From DASWJZ01 sp038211615 (GTDB lineage Bacteria > Pseudomonadota > Alphaproteobacteria > Rhizobiales > Afifellaceae): a DNA stretch of 64,000 bases. The stretch is from contig JBBQVL010000010.1 in assembly GCA_038211615.1 (NCBI GenBank), forward strand, positions 14,962 to 78,961, given 5' to 3'. Position numbers and translations under genes: made by a program. Position 1 is the stretch's first letter; every line of letters starts with the position of its first letter. Positions 34,161 to 42,806 of this stretch are shown here, piece after piece. Below the pieces are notes generated by a model. It did not search any database, was not told the DNA's origin, and saw only the letters and a list, made by a program, of their open reading frames with translations.

Positions 34161-36875
34161 ATGGATCTGAATATTTTCCGCTACACGTGGAGGCATTCCA
34201 AGCTCGATCAGATCTGGCTGCTGATCATCGTCGTGGTGTCGCTGCCGTTCTATTTCGTCTCCCTCGACCTGCCGAAATCGATCGTCAACGGACCGATCCA
34301 GGGCCAGGGGTTCGACAGCCCCTCCTCGACCAAGACAGCGCTGCGGATCGCGTTCGACATACCCAACTGGCTGTTCGGCGGCGGCGAGGTGGTGCTCTTC
34401 AACGGCCTGCAGTTCGGCCGCATCACGATGCTCGCCTATCTGTGCATCCTGTTTCTGTTCTTCGTGCTGGTGAACGGCTACTTCAAGCTCTACATCTCGA
34501 CCTTCAAGGGGCGGCTCGGCGAGCGGATGTTGCGCCGCATGCGCTTCCAGCTCATCGACACGCTGCTGCGCTTCCCGCTGCCGCAGTTCCGGCGCCTCCG
34601 ATCTTCCGAGATCGCCACCATGGTGAAGGACGAGGTCGAGCCGCTCGGCGGCTTCATCGGCGATGCGTTCGTGCAGCCCGCCTACCTCATCAGCCAGGCC
34701 GTCACCGCGATGGTGTTCATCCTGCTGCAGAGCATTACGCTCGGCCTTGTCGCCGGCGTCATCGTCGGTGTGCAGATCATCCTGATACCGCGTCTCCGCC
34801 GGCGGCTCCTCGTGCTGGGACGGGCGCGGCAGCTGACTGCCCGCCAGCTCGCGGGCCGCGTCGGTGAGATCGTCGAGGGCATCACCGGCGTGCGGGTGAA
34901 CGATACCTCCAACTGGGAACGCGCGGAAATCTCCAGCCGGCTGGCGCGCATCTTCTTCATCCGCTTCGACATCTACCAGTGGAAGTTCCTGGTCAAATTC
35001 ATCAACAACATCCTCGCCCAGGTGACGCCTTTCGTCTTCTATCTGGTCGGCGGCTATCTCGCGATCACGGGACGGCTCGACATCGGGCAGCTTGTCGCGG
35101 TCATCGCGGCCTACAAGGAGCTGCCTTCGCCGCTGAAGGACCTGATCGACTGGGACCAGCAGCGCCTCGACGTGCAGGTGAAATACACGCAGGTCGTCGA
35201 GGCCTTCACCATCGGCAAGATCCTCGACCCGGCGCTGCAGAAGCTGGAGCCGGGTTCGTCGCCGCGGATCGAACGCGACGTCTCGGCGAGCGGTGTCAGC
35301 ATCCGCGACGATTCCGGCGCGACGTTGCTGGAATCGTCGACGGTGAAAGTCGTCCGCGGCGAGGCCGTGGCTGCGGTCGGGCCGGTGGGCGCGGGCGGCG
35401 AATACCTGGCGGAGGCCTTCGCGCGGCTGATCGAGCCGTCGAGCGGGCGCGTGCTGGTCGACGGCACTCCGATCGAGACGTTGCCGGACGCGGTCACCGG
35501 GCGCAGGATCGGCTACGCCGAGGCCAACACCTACTTCCCGCAGTCGAGCCTGCGCGATGCACTTGTCTACGGGCTGCGCCATGCACCGCTGCGCATCATC
35601 GAGAAGGAATCGCGCAAGGAAAAGCTGCGGCGCCTCGAGGCGCTCGCGTCGGGCAATCCGGAGACCGACGTCGCCGACGACTGGATCGACTACGAGGCGG
35701 CGGGCGCAACCGGCCCCGAGGACCTCATCGACCGCCTGCGCGAAATCCTGGTGCTGGTCGATCTCGAGAACGACGTCTATCGCCTCGGACTGCGGAGCCG
35801 GCTCCCCGAGGACCGGCTTGCCGACCTGTCGAGCCGAATTCTCGCTGCGCGCGACGATTTTCGCGAGCGTCTCGTCAAGACGCAGAGCGAACACTACGTC
35901 GAGGCGTTCGATCCCGCGAAATACGTTGTGAATGCGGCATTGAAGGAGAACGTGGTGTTCGGCGTCGCCGACACCGAGGCGCTCGGCGGGCGGCTCGAAG
36001 ATCACCCCTACATGGCCAAAACCATCGCCGAGACCGAGCTGGAGAAGAAGCTCGTGCCGATGGGATTGAAGGTCGCCGAGACGCTGATCGATCTCTTCGG
36101 CGACCTCGCCCCGAACAATCCTCTGCTTGAACGCATGGACCTCATGGCGCCGGAGGAGATCGACACCTACCGCGCCATCGTGCGGCGCGCCGGCAATGTG
36201 ACCTACGAGGCGATGGACCCTGCCGACCGGCAGGCGCTGCTGAGGCTCGCCTACGGCTACATCGAGCCTCGCCACCGCCATGGCCTGCTTGACGCGGAAA
36301 TGGAGGCGGAAATCGTCGCGGCGCGCAGCGCCTTCCGCGCCAACCTGCCGGATGACCTGAAGGGCGCGGTGGCGTTCTACCAGCCGGGGGTCGTCAACTC
36401 CGCGGCAAATGTGCAGGACAACTTGCTCTTTGGCCGCGTGGTCGACACCTATGCGGAGGCCGGCGAGCGGGTGAACGCGCTGCTCCGCGAGACGATGGAC
36501 GCGCTCGGCCTCACCGGGCTGATCATCGAACTCGGCCTGTCGTTCGACATCGGCAGCGGCGCCAAGCGCCTTTCCCTTGCGCAGCAGCAGAAGCTCGGGC
36601 TGGCGCGCGCGCTGGTGAAGCGGCCGGACCTGCTGGTCGTCAACCGGGCGATTGCCGCCCTTGACGGCAACGCCCAGGATGCGACCGTAACCCGCGTGCT
36701 CGACTTCGCGCGGGCGAAGGGTGGGCCGGGCTTCGCGATATTCTGGGTGCTCAGCCATCCTGCCGCGGGTCAATGGTTCGACCGCGTTTTGACATTCGAG
36801 AACGGCCGGATCGCGAAGTCGGACGTGCGTGCGAAGGACGTGGAAATGGAACCGGCCATGGAGGCGGCCAAGTAG
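34161..36875 (+). CDS. Degenerate ABC protein with decayed ATPase motifs and large insertion
   Basis: The 904-residue product starts at ATG 34161 (GAGGAG upstream). Residues about 20-330 are an ABC exporter-like membrane domain. The ATPase domain is decayed: Walker A reads GPVGAGGEYLA with no Lys-Thr/Ser, and Walker B reads LLVVNRAIAALD with no Asp-Glu. The signature is SLAQQQKLGLARAL. About 330 residues are inserted between Walker A and the signature. Three copies of a segment like LRDALVYG, LKENVVFG and VQDNLLFG occur there. It probably cannot hydrolyse ATP in the normal way. It heads an operon with a cNMP-binding protein, hydrolase, cyclase and DUF3095, so it may be a membrane sensor or scaffold. 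Confidence 0.85.
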   Translation: MDLNIFRYTWRHSKLDQIWLLIIVVVSLPFYFVSLDLPKSIVNGPIQGQGFDSPSSTKTALRIAFDIPNWLFGGGEVVLFNGLQFGRITMLAYLCILFLFFVLVNGYFKLYISTFKGRLGERMLRRMRFQLIDTLLRFPLPQFRRLRSSEIATMVKDEVEPLGGFIGDAFVQPAYLISQAVTAMVFILLQSITLGLVAGVIVGVQIILIPRLRRRLLVLGRARQLTARQLAGRVGEIVEGITGVRVNDTSNWERAEISSRLARIFFIRFDIYQWKFLVKFINNILAQVTPFVFYLVGGYLAITGRLDIGQLVAVIAAYKELPSPLKDLIDWDQQRLDVQVKYTQVVEAFTIGKILDPALQKLEPGSSPRIERDVSASGVSIRDDSGATLLESSTVKVVRGEAVAAVGPVGAGGEYLAEAFARLIEPSSGRVLVDGTPIETLPDAVTGRRIGYAEANTYFPQSSLRDALVYGLRHAPLRIIEKESRKEKLRRLEALASGNPETDVADDWIDYEAAGATGPEDLIDRLREILVLVDLENDVYRLGLRSRLPEDRLADLSSRILAARDDFRERLVKTQSEHYVEAFDPAKYVVNAALKENVVFGVADTEALGGRLEDHPYMAKTIAETELEKKLVPMGLKVAETLIDLFGDLAPNNPLLERMDLMAPEEIDTYRAIVRRAGNVTYEAMDPADRQALLRLAYGYIEPRHRHGLLDAEMEAEIVAARSAFRANLPDDLKGAVAFYQPGVVNSAANVQDNLLFGRVVDTYAEAGERVNALLRETMDALGLTGLIIELGLSFDIGSGAKRLSLAQQQKLGLARALVKRPDLLVVNRAIAALDGNAQDATVTRVLDFARAKGGPGFAIFWVLSHPAAGQWFDRVLTFENGRIAKSDVRAKDVEMEPAMEAAK

Positions 36876-36914
36876 CCGGCCGCTGCGACGCAGGGAAAAG
36901 AGGGCGAGGAAACC

Positions 36915-37373
36915 GTGAGTCTTCTGAATGCCGAAGTCGATCTGCTGCGCCGGGTCCCGCTCTTCGCCGGCATCGAGCCCGCGCGGCTGAAGCTCCTGGC
37001 CTATACTTCGGACGTGGTGATGTACCGGGCGACGCAGGTGCTTTTCAAGATGGGTGACGTGGGTGACGCGGCCTACGTGATCATCAAGGGCGACGCCGAG
37101 GTCATCATTTCCTCCGACAAGGGCGATTTCCCGATCGCAATGCTGCACGATGGCGATTTCGTCGGCGAGATCGCCATCCTCTGCGACACACCGAGAACGG
37201 CGACGGTGCGGGCGAAGAGCGAGCTGAAGGCGCTCCGGATCCGCAAGGAGCCGTTCTTCGAGCTGTTGCACCAGTTCCCAGAGATGGCGGTGGAGATGAC
37301 CCGGCTCCTGGCCGAGCGCCTCACGCGTACCACCGCGGAGCTGGTGGAGGCGCAAAGCCGGCTGTCGGCCTGA
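36915..37373 (+). CDS. Single-domain cyclic-nucleotide-binding protein
   Basis: GTG 36915 follows GAGGAAACC. The 152-residue protein is one cyclic nucleotide-binding domain: LLRRVPLFAGIEPARLKLLA at the start and the phosphate-binding cassette GDFVGEIAILCDTPRTATV, with Glu85 and Arg94 for the ribose and phosphate. Thr95 after the Arg allows cAMP or cGMP. There is no helix-turn-helix, so it must act on a partner protein, perhaps the ABC protein encoded 39 bases upstream. The MBL hydrolase follows eight bases later. Confidence 0.92.
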   Translation: MSLLNAEVDLLRRVPLFAGIEPARLKLLAYTSDVVMYRATQVLFKMGDVGDAAYVIIKGDAEVIISSDKGDFPIAMLHDGDFVGEIAILCDTPRTATVRAKSELKALRIRKEPFFELLHQFPEMAVEMTRLLAERLTRTTAELVEAQSRLSA

Positions 37374-37381
37374 ATCGCGCG

Positions 37382-38212
37382 ATGGCCGAGCCGCCGTTTC
37401 TGGTCAAGGTCTGGGGTGCGCGGGGCAGCCTTCCCGCGCCGGCCGCGTCGAACCTCGTCTTCGGTAGCGACACGTGCAGCATCGAGATGCGCTGCGGCGA
37501 GCATGTGCTGATCTTCGACGTGGGAACCGGCGCGGAGAGCCTCTCGAGCCGGCTGACGCACGGCAACGTGAAGGACTTCGATATCTTCTTCTCGCATTGC
37601 CATTACGACCACATCATCGGGCTGCCGTTCTTGAAGCCGCTCTATGACCACACTGTCGCGGCGCGCATCTATGCGGGGCACTTCGAGGATTCCACGACCT
37701 GCGAGCAAATGGTCGACGGCTTCATGGCCCCGCCCTACTTTCCGGTGACCAGAAAGTATTTCGAGGCGAAGATCGCCTACCAGAACTTCCGTCCGCCCGA
37801 CACGCTGACGCCGCACCCGGGCATCGAGGTCCGTACGATACGGCTCAACCATCCGAACGGCTGCGTCGGCTACCGGGTGAACTATCGCGGCAATTCGGTC
37901 TGCTACATGACCGATACCGAGCATGACCCTGGGCATAGCGACGAAAAGCTCCTGGCTTTCCTGAGCGGGGCGGACATCCTTTTCTACGACTGCACCTATA
38001 CGGCCGCCGAGTTCGAGCATTACCGCGGCTACGGCCACTCCACGTGGGAGGAAGGCGTGCGGATATGCGAGGCGGCCGGCGTCAGGCGGCTGGTGATCTT
38101 CCACCACCGCCCGGGCCGCGACGATGAAGAGCTCATGAAGATCGAAGCCGAGGCTCAGGCTCGCTTTCCGGGCGCCGTGGTAGGTCGCACGGGTCTTGAA
38201 CTCGTGCCGTGA
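37382..38212 (+). CDS. MBL-fold metallo-hydrolase (possible phosphodiesterase)
   Basis: The 276-residue protein opens KVWGARGSLPAP, typical of a metallo-beta-lactamase-fold subgroup often linked to signalling genes. His72, His74, Asp76 and His77 in SHCHYDH form the metal site, with further ligands expected in TDTEHD and FHHRPGRDD. Relatives hydrolyse phosphodiesters such as cyclic nucleotides or RNA ends. Its place between a cNMP-binding protein and a cyclase suggests a cyclic nucleotide phosphodiesterase that ends the signal. That role is inferred from context. Confidence 0.88.
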   Translation: MAEPPFLVKVWGARGSLPAPAASNLVFGSDTCSIEMRCGEHVLIFDVGTGAESLSSRLTHGNVKDFDIFFSHCHYDHIIGLPFLKPLYDHTVAARIYAGHFEDSTTCEQMVDGFMAPPYFPVTRKYFEAKIAYQNFRPPDTLTPHPGIEVRTIRLNHPNGCVGYRVNYRGNSVCYMTDTEHDPGHSDEKLLAFLSGADILFYDCTYTAAEFEHYRGYGHSTWEEGVRICEAAGVRRLVIFHHRPGRDDEELMKIEAEAQARFPGAVVGRTGLELVP

Positions 38213-38248
38213 CGACATAATCTGTGGGTGCTGCAACCGGGGCGATCG

Positions 38249-39475
38249 ATGGCTGAACCGAGCCTCGTTTCTCAAATCACCGACTGGCTGGTCGATCAAT
38301 CGCTCGGGGAGCCCGACATCGTCGCGCTTTTCGAGGGGGTCTGCACGCGGCTGCACGCGATCGGCATTCCGATCAGCCGGGCGATGTTGATGTGGTCGAC
38401 CCTCCACCCGCTGTTCCAGGCGGAGAACGTCGTCTGGCACCGGGATCAGGCGGCGGAACTCCGCCAGTTCCCGCACCAGGATAACTCCACCGAACAATGG
38501 AAGCGCAGCCCGATGCGCTACATGCTCGAAACGCATGTCAACGTGCTGCGCCGCCGGCTCAAGGGGCCTGGCGCCCTGCTGGATTTCGAGATCCTGAACG
38601 ACCTCGTAGACGACGGTTACACGGACTACCTCGCGATGAGCACCGAACTCTTCACGCGCGGCAACAATCCCGATGTCTCCCGCCGCGGCATGTTCGTCAC
38701 CTGGGCGTCCGACAGGCCGGGAGGGTTCATCGACGACGATCTCGCCACCCTGCAACGCATTCAGCGGCGTCTCGCCATCGCCTGCAAGACGGTCATCCAG
38801 TCGCAGATTTCCCGCAATATCGCCGAGGCCTATCTCGGCAAGCAGACCGGGCAGCGCGTGCTGGCGGGCTCGATCCGGCTGGGTGACGGGGAGCAGACAA
38901 GGGCGCTCGTCTGGTACTCCGACCTCCGGAACTCTACGCGCCTCGCGGAGACCATGCCGAGCGAGGATTTCCTCAACCTCCTGAACGTCTATTTCGAATG
39001 CGCGGCGCGCCCCGCCATAGCGGCCGGCGGCGAAGTGCTGGCCTTCGTCGGGGACGCCGTGCTCGCGATCTTCCCGGTCGCCGACGAATCTGAATTGCCG
39101 GACCTCACCCGCCGGGTGACTGATGCGCTGAACAAATCGCTGCTGCTCGCCGACGAGATCAACGCACAGCGCGTTGCGGCAGGAAGCGAGCCGATCCGCT
39201 ACGGGATCGGCCTCAACATCGGGACGGTGATGTATGGCAACATCGGCGTGCCGGAGCGGCTGGCGTTCTCCGCCATCGGCCCGACCGTGATCGAGGTGGC
39301 GCGCATCGAGAAGCTGACCAAGACGATCGGGTCGCGCGTTCTCGCCACACGTCAGGTCGCCGCGCTCGAGCCGAGGCTCTGGCGCTCTGTCGGCCTGCAC
39401 CGGCTCGAGGGCGTTGGCCAGCCGCAGGAGCTGTTCAGCTACCAGGAAGAAGTAGCGACGCGAGAGGCGGCGTGA
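38249..39475 (+). CDS. Class III adenylate/guanylate cyclase with Asn-to-Ile change
   Basis: ATG 38249 gives 408 residues; GTG 38228 is an alternative. The N-terminal 200 residues are a sensory region of the kind seen in rhizobial cyclases (LHAIGIPISRAMLMWSTLHP, WASDRPGGF). The cyclase domain has Asp225 in YSDLRNST and Asp269 in FVGDAVLAIF for metal binding, and Arg352. In IGPTVIEVARIE an Ile (348) replaces the Asn normally found in this motif (VNEVAR), which could lower or abolish activity. It lies four bases before the DUF3095 gene, so the pair is co-translated. Confidence 0.88.
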   Translation: MAEPSLVSQITDWLVDQSLGEPDIVALFEGVCTRLHAIGIPISRAMLMWSTLHPLFQAENVVWHRDQAAELRQFPHQDNSTEQWKRSPMRYMLETHVNVLRRRLKGPGALLDFEILNDLVDDGYTDYLAMSTELFTRGNNPDVSRRGMFVTWASDRPGGFIDDDLATLQRIQRRLAIACKTVIQSQISRNIAEAYLGKQTGQRVLAGSIRLGDGEQTRALVWYSDLRNSTRLAETMPSEDFLNLLNVYFECAARPAIAAGGEVLAFVGDAVLAIFPVADESELPDLTRRVTDALNKSLLLADEINAQRVAAGSEPIRYGIGLNIGTVMYGNIGVPERLAFSAIGPTVIEVARIEKLTKTIGSRVLATRQVAALEPRLWRSVGLHRLEGVGQPQELFSYQEEVATREAA

Positions 39476-39479
39476 GGCG

Positions 39480-40643
39480 TTGAGCGCCGGCTTCCGCTAC
39501 GATGACCTGCCGGCCTTCGAAGCCTTCGAACGGGTAAGCGATCCTTCGGCTTACACTCCCCTTCCCGACGACTGGATGGTCGGAGTGTCCGATGTCGTCC
39601 GCTCGACGGACGCGCTCCGCGAGGGCCGCTACAAGGACGTGAACATGGCGGGGGCGGCGGTGATCGGCGCTGTCCGCAACGCGCTTGGCGGCGTGAATTT
39701 CCCTTTCGTCTTCGGCGGAGACGGGGCGGAATTCGCGGTTCCGGGTGAATTCGCGGAACGCACGGGCGACGCCATGGCGAAGACGGCAGTTTTCGTCGCG
39801 GAAGAGCTTCAGCTCGATCTCCGCGTCGGCATGCTTTCTGTCTCCGCCATCCGCGCAGCAGGCCATGAGGTGCGCGTGGCGCGCTACGCGGCCTCCCTGG
39901 AGGCGGTCTATGCGATGTTCTCCGGCGGCGGGGTAAGCTACGCCGAGGAAGAGTTGAAGGCCGGACGAATCGAGGTTCCACCTGCGCCCCCGGGAACGCG
40001 GCCGGACCTGACCGGCCTGTCCTGCCGCTGGTCGCCGATCGCGTCGCGGCACGGCGTGATTCTTACGCTGCTCGTCGCGCCGGCCGCAAACGCATCCGAA
40101 GCGGCGTTCCGGAGCGTGGCGTCGAGCGTAATCCGGATAACCGAGTCTGACCCCCGCGCCGGCCATCCGGTGCCACCGCGGGGACCGGAGTTCACCCTGA
40201 GCCCGCGCGCCGTCCGCCTGGAAGCAGCGGCAACGCGCGGCACGACCAGCCGGCTTGTCCGCGCTGCCCAGATCGTGACGCAGATGCTGATCGCACTCTA
40301 CATCGACAAGCGCGGTACCCCAGCGGGCGGGTTCGATCCGAAGCGCTATCGCGGATGGGTCGTCTCGAACTCCGACTACCGCAAATACAACGACGCGCTG
40401 CGCATGACTATCGATTGCACCCTCGAGACCGCCGCGCGGCTTGAGGCGCTGCTCACCAAGGCGGAGAGCGATGGCATTGTCGATTTTGGCCTGCATCGCC
40501 AGGACGCGGCGCTGATGACCTGTATCGTCCCCTCTTTCATGACCGACGATCACGTCCACTTCCTCGATGGCGCGGGGGGCGGTTACGCACTCGCCGCAAG
40601 CTCCCTGAAGGAGAAGCTCGCCGGACGGAAAGCGGCCGCTTGA
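39480..40643 (+). CDS. DUF3095 family protein
   Basis: The 387-residue protein matches DUF3095: FRYDDLPAFEAFERVSDPS, then YTPLPDDWMVGVSDVVRST and the block FPFVFGGDGAEFAVP. The SDVVRST and GGDGAEF segments look like the two metal-site motifs of class III cyclases, so the family may be a divergent cyclase relative. That is my reading, not an established activity. TTG 39480 is the likely start. It follows the cyclase gene by four bases and shares TGATG with the methyltransferase that follows. Confidence 0.75.
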   Translation: MSAGFRYDDLPAFEAFERVSDPSAYTPLPDDWMVGVSDVVRSTDALREGRYKDVNMAGAAVIGAVRNALGGVNFPFVFGGDGAEFAVPGEFAERTGDAMAKTAVFVAEELQLDLRVGMLSVSAIRAAGHEVRVARYAASLEAVYAMFSGGGVSYAEEELKAGRIEVPPAPPGTRPDLTGLSCRWSPIASRHGVILTLLVAPAANASEAAFRSVASSVIRITESDPRAGHPVPPRGPEFTLSPRAVRLEAAATRGTTSRLVRAAQIVTQMLIALYIDKRGTPAGGFDPKRYRGWVVSNSDYRKYNDALRMTIDCTLETAARLEALLTKAESDGIVDFGLHRQDAALMTCIVPSFMTDDHVHFLDGAGGGYALAASSLKEKLAGRKAAA

Positions 40644-41476
40644 TGCGCGCCCGCCGGCTTCGCTTCGGTCTCTCCACACTGCTCGGGTTCCGCAAGCGCG
40701 GGTTCTTCATCCCCTACCGCTACGCCGACCAGGTGCCGCCCCGGCAGGACCGCGCCTCCTACGAGGCGCTCGAGCCGATCTTCGCGGAAGCCGGCGAGAC
40801 CTTCGCGGCGATGCTCGGGTCGATGACCCCCTACGCCGAGGCGTTTCAAAGGCTCGGCGGCAGGCCGCCGGAGCCGCGCTGGGAGCAGGACTGGTTTCCC
40901 CGGCTCGACGCCGCGGCGCTCTACGTCTTCGTGCGGGAAACGAAGCCGGCGCGCATCGTGGAGGTCGGTTCCGGCCATTCAACCCGCTTCATGGCGCGCG
41001 CCGTTCGCGACGGCGGGCTCGCGACCGCGATCACCTCGATCGACCCCGCGCCGCGCGCCGACATCGACGGGACCGGCGCCACCCTCATCCGCCAAACAGT
41101 GCAGGCAGCGGGACTGACACCGTTCACGCCGCTCGACACGGGCGACATCCTCTTCATCGATTCCAGCCACATCCTGATGCCCGGCACAGACGTGGACATC
41201 CTCTTCAACCACGTGCTGCCGGCGCTGGGGCGCGGCGTGCTCGTGCACGTGCACGACATCTTCCTGCCCGACGACTATCCGCCGGAATGGGACTGGCGCG
41301 GCTACAACGAGCAGCTCGGCGTCGCGGGACTTTTGCAGGGACGCGGGTTCCGCCTGCTCTGGTCAAGCCACTACGCGGTGACGCGGATGGCGGAAGCGGT
41401 GGCGGCGAGCGCCGCGGCCGCGCTGCCGCTGAAGAAAGGTGCGCACGAGGCGAGCCTGTGGATGGTGAAGGTGTGA
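40643..41476 (+). CDS. Class I SAM-dependent methyltransferase
   Basis: The 277-residue protein has IVEVGSGHSTRFMARAV as motif I, AITSIDPAPRADID as motif II and ILFIDSSHILMPGTDVD, then GVLVHVHDIFLPDDYP. This fits the Methyltransf_24-type group that often methylates sugars or secondary metabolites. The start overlaps the DUF3095 stop as TGATG. It is the last gene of the operon; a palindromic repeat region separates it from the convergent permease genes. How a methyltransferase fits the cNMP theme is unclear. Confidence 0.85.
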   Translation: MRARRLRFGLSTLLGFRKRGFFIPYRYADQVPPRQDRASYEALEPIFAEAGETFAAMLGSMTPYAEAFQRLGGRPPEPRWEQDWFPRLDAAALYVFVRETKPARIVEVGSGHSTRFMARAVRDGGLATAITSIDPAPRADIDGTGATLIRQTVQAAGLTPFTPLDTGDILFIDSSHILMPGTDVDILFNHVLPALGRGVLVHVHDIFLPDDYPPEWDWRGYNEQLGVAGLLQGRGFRLLWSSHYAVTRMAEAVAASAAAALPLKKGAHEASLWMVKV

Positions 41477-41482
41477 ACGCGG

Positions 41483-41629
41483 CCTTCTCCCCTTGAGGGA
41501 GAAGGTGGCTGCGGAGCAGCCGGATGAGGGGGAGCTGCGAGATTTCGTGCCGCAGCCAATCGCAGGCGTCCCCCTCTCCCGAGGTCCGGCCAAGGCCGGA
41601 CACCACCCTCTCCCTCAAGGGGAGAGGGC
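41483..41629. repeat. Pair of inverted palindromic (REP-like) elements between convergent genes
   Basis: CCTTCTCCC-CTTGA-GGGAGAAGG at 41483-41505 and CCCTCTCCC-TCAAG-GGGAGAGGG at about 41607-41629 are near copies of one palindrome in opposite orientation. They are separated by about 100 bases containing smaller stems (GTCCGGCC-AA-GGCCGGAC). Such elements are frequent between genes in Hyphomicrobiales. Here they sit between two converging operons and may act as transcript ends. Confidence 0.8.
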
Positions 41630-41648
41630 CCGATGTCAGGCGCCGCGC

Positions 41649-42806
41649 CTACTCGTGCGGGTCGATCGCGTCCCGCAGGCCGTCGCCGAGGAAGGAGAAC
41701 GCCAGCACCACCAGCATTACCGGCACCATCGGCGCGAGCAGCCACGGATAGAGCGCCACTGCCTCGATGTTCTGCGCCTCCGACAGGAGCACGCCCCACG
41801 AGGTGATCGGCGGCCGCAGGCCCAGCCCGAGGAAGGAGAGCGCCGTCTCCGCCAGGATCATCGAGGGGATCGACAGCGAGGCCGAGGCGATCAGATGGCT
41901 GGTGAAATTCGGGACGAGATGCCGGCCGATGATGCGCGAGGGCTTTGCGCCCATCATCTCCGCGGCGGAGACGTAATCCTCCTCGCGCAAGGCGAAGAGC
42001 TTCGAGCGCACGGCGCGCGCGATCGACGGCCAGTCGAGCAGCGCCAGGATGACGGTGATGCCGAAATAGATGAGGCGGGGATCCCAGGTCACCGGCAGCG
42101 CGGCGGAGAGCGCCATCCAGAGCGGCAGCTCAGGAATGGAGCGGAGCACCTCGGTGACACGCTGCACGATGGAATCGAAGAGGCCGCCGTAATAGCCGGC
42201 GATGCCGCCGATGATGATGCCGATCGTGTAGCTGAGGGTGACGCCGACGAGCCCGATCGTCAGCGATATGCGCGAACCGAAGACAAGTCGCGAGAACATG
42301 TCGCGTCCGAGGCGGTCTGTGCCGAGCAGGAACAGCGTTCCGTCCTCCGGCGGGCATATCAGGTGGAAGTGGCCGGTGAAGAGGCCGAAGTAGTTGTATT
42401 CCTCGCCGTAGCAGAAGAACCGGAGCGGTTGCGGCTTCGAGCGGTTCGTCGCGTATTCGCGCTTCAGCGTGTCCATGTTGAGCTTGAAGTCGAGCGGATA
42501 GACGAACGGCCCGACCAGCCTGCCCTCGTGGAAGAGATGCACGCGCTGCGGCGGCGAATAGACGAAGCCGCTGTGGCGATGATGCAGGTCGTAGGGAGCG
42601 ATGATTTCGGGAATGAGGATCGAGAAGTAGCTGATCCCGAGGAACACCAGCGAGATCACGGCCACCTTGTGCCGCAGAAAGCGCCACCAGATGATCTGGC
42701 TCTGCGAGGCGTTCAGATAGCGCTCGGACGGCGCGGAGCCGGCCGCGACGGTGGCTTCCGGATCGAACGCCTCTTCGGAGACGTAATGGGCGAGCGGCAT
42801 GCTCAT
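41649..42806 (-). CDS. Oligopeptide ABC transporter permease (OppC/DppC/YejE-like)
   Basis: The 385-residue inner-membrane protein has about six hydrophobic helices and the binding-protein-dependent permease loop EEDYVSAAEMMGAKPSRIIG, then RHLVPN. The N-terminal helix (AVISLVFLGISYFSILIPEI) precedes a large periplasmic segment with DGTLFLLGTDRLGRDMFSR, typical of DppC/YejE proteins. Its start overlaps the stop of the partner permease (ATGA). It imports peptides together with the binding protein at 43811-45730. Confidence 0.92.
   Translation of the reverse strand: MSMPLAHYVSEEAFDPEATVAAGSAPSERYLNASQSQIIWWRFLRHKVAVISLVFLGISYFSILIPEIIAPYDLHHRHSGFVYSPPQRVHLFHEGRLVGPFVYPLDFKLNMDTLKREYATNRSKPQPLRFFCYGEEYNYFGLFTGHFHLICPPEDGTLFLLGTDRLGRDMFSRLVFGSRISLTIGLVGVTLSYTIGIIIGGIAGYYGGLFDSIVQRVTEVLRSIPELPLWMALSAALPVTWDPRLIYFGITVILALLDWPSIARAVRSKLFALREEDYVSAAEMMGAKPSRIIGRHLVPNFTSHLIASASLSIPSMILAETALSFLGLGLRPPITSWGVLLSEAQNIEAVALYPWLLAPMVPVMLVVLAFSFLGDGLRDAIDPHE

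Noticed and set aside
33702..37355. 1217-codon open frame on the minus strand opposite the ABC and cNMP genes
   Set aside because: It lies opposite four genes with recognisable domains, and its composition is typical of shadow frames.
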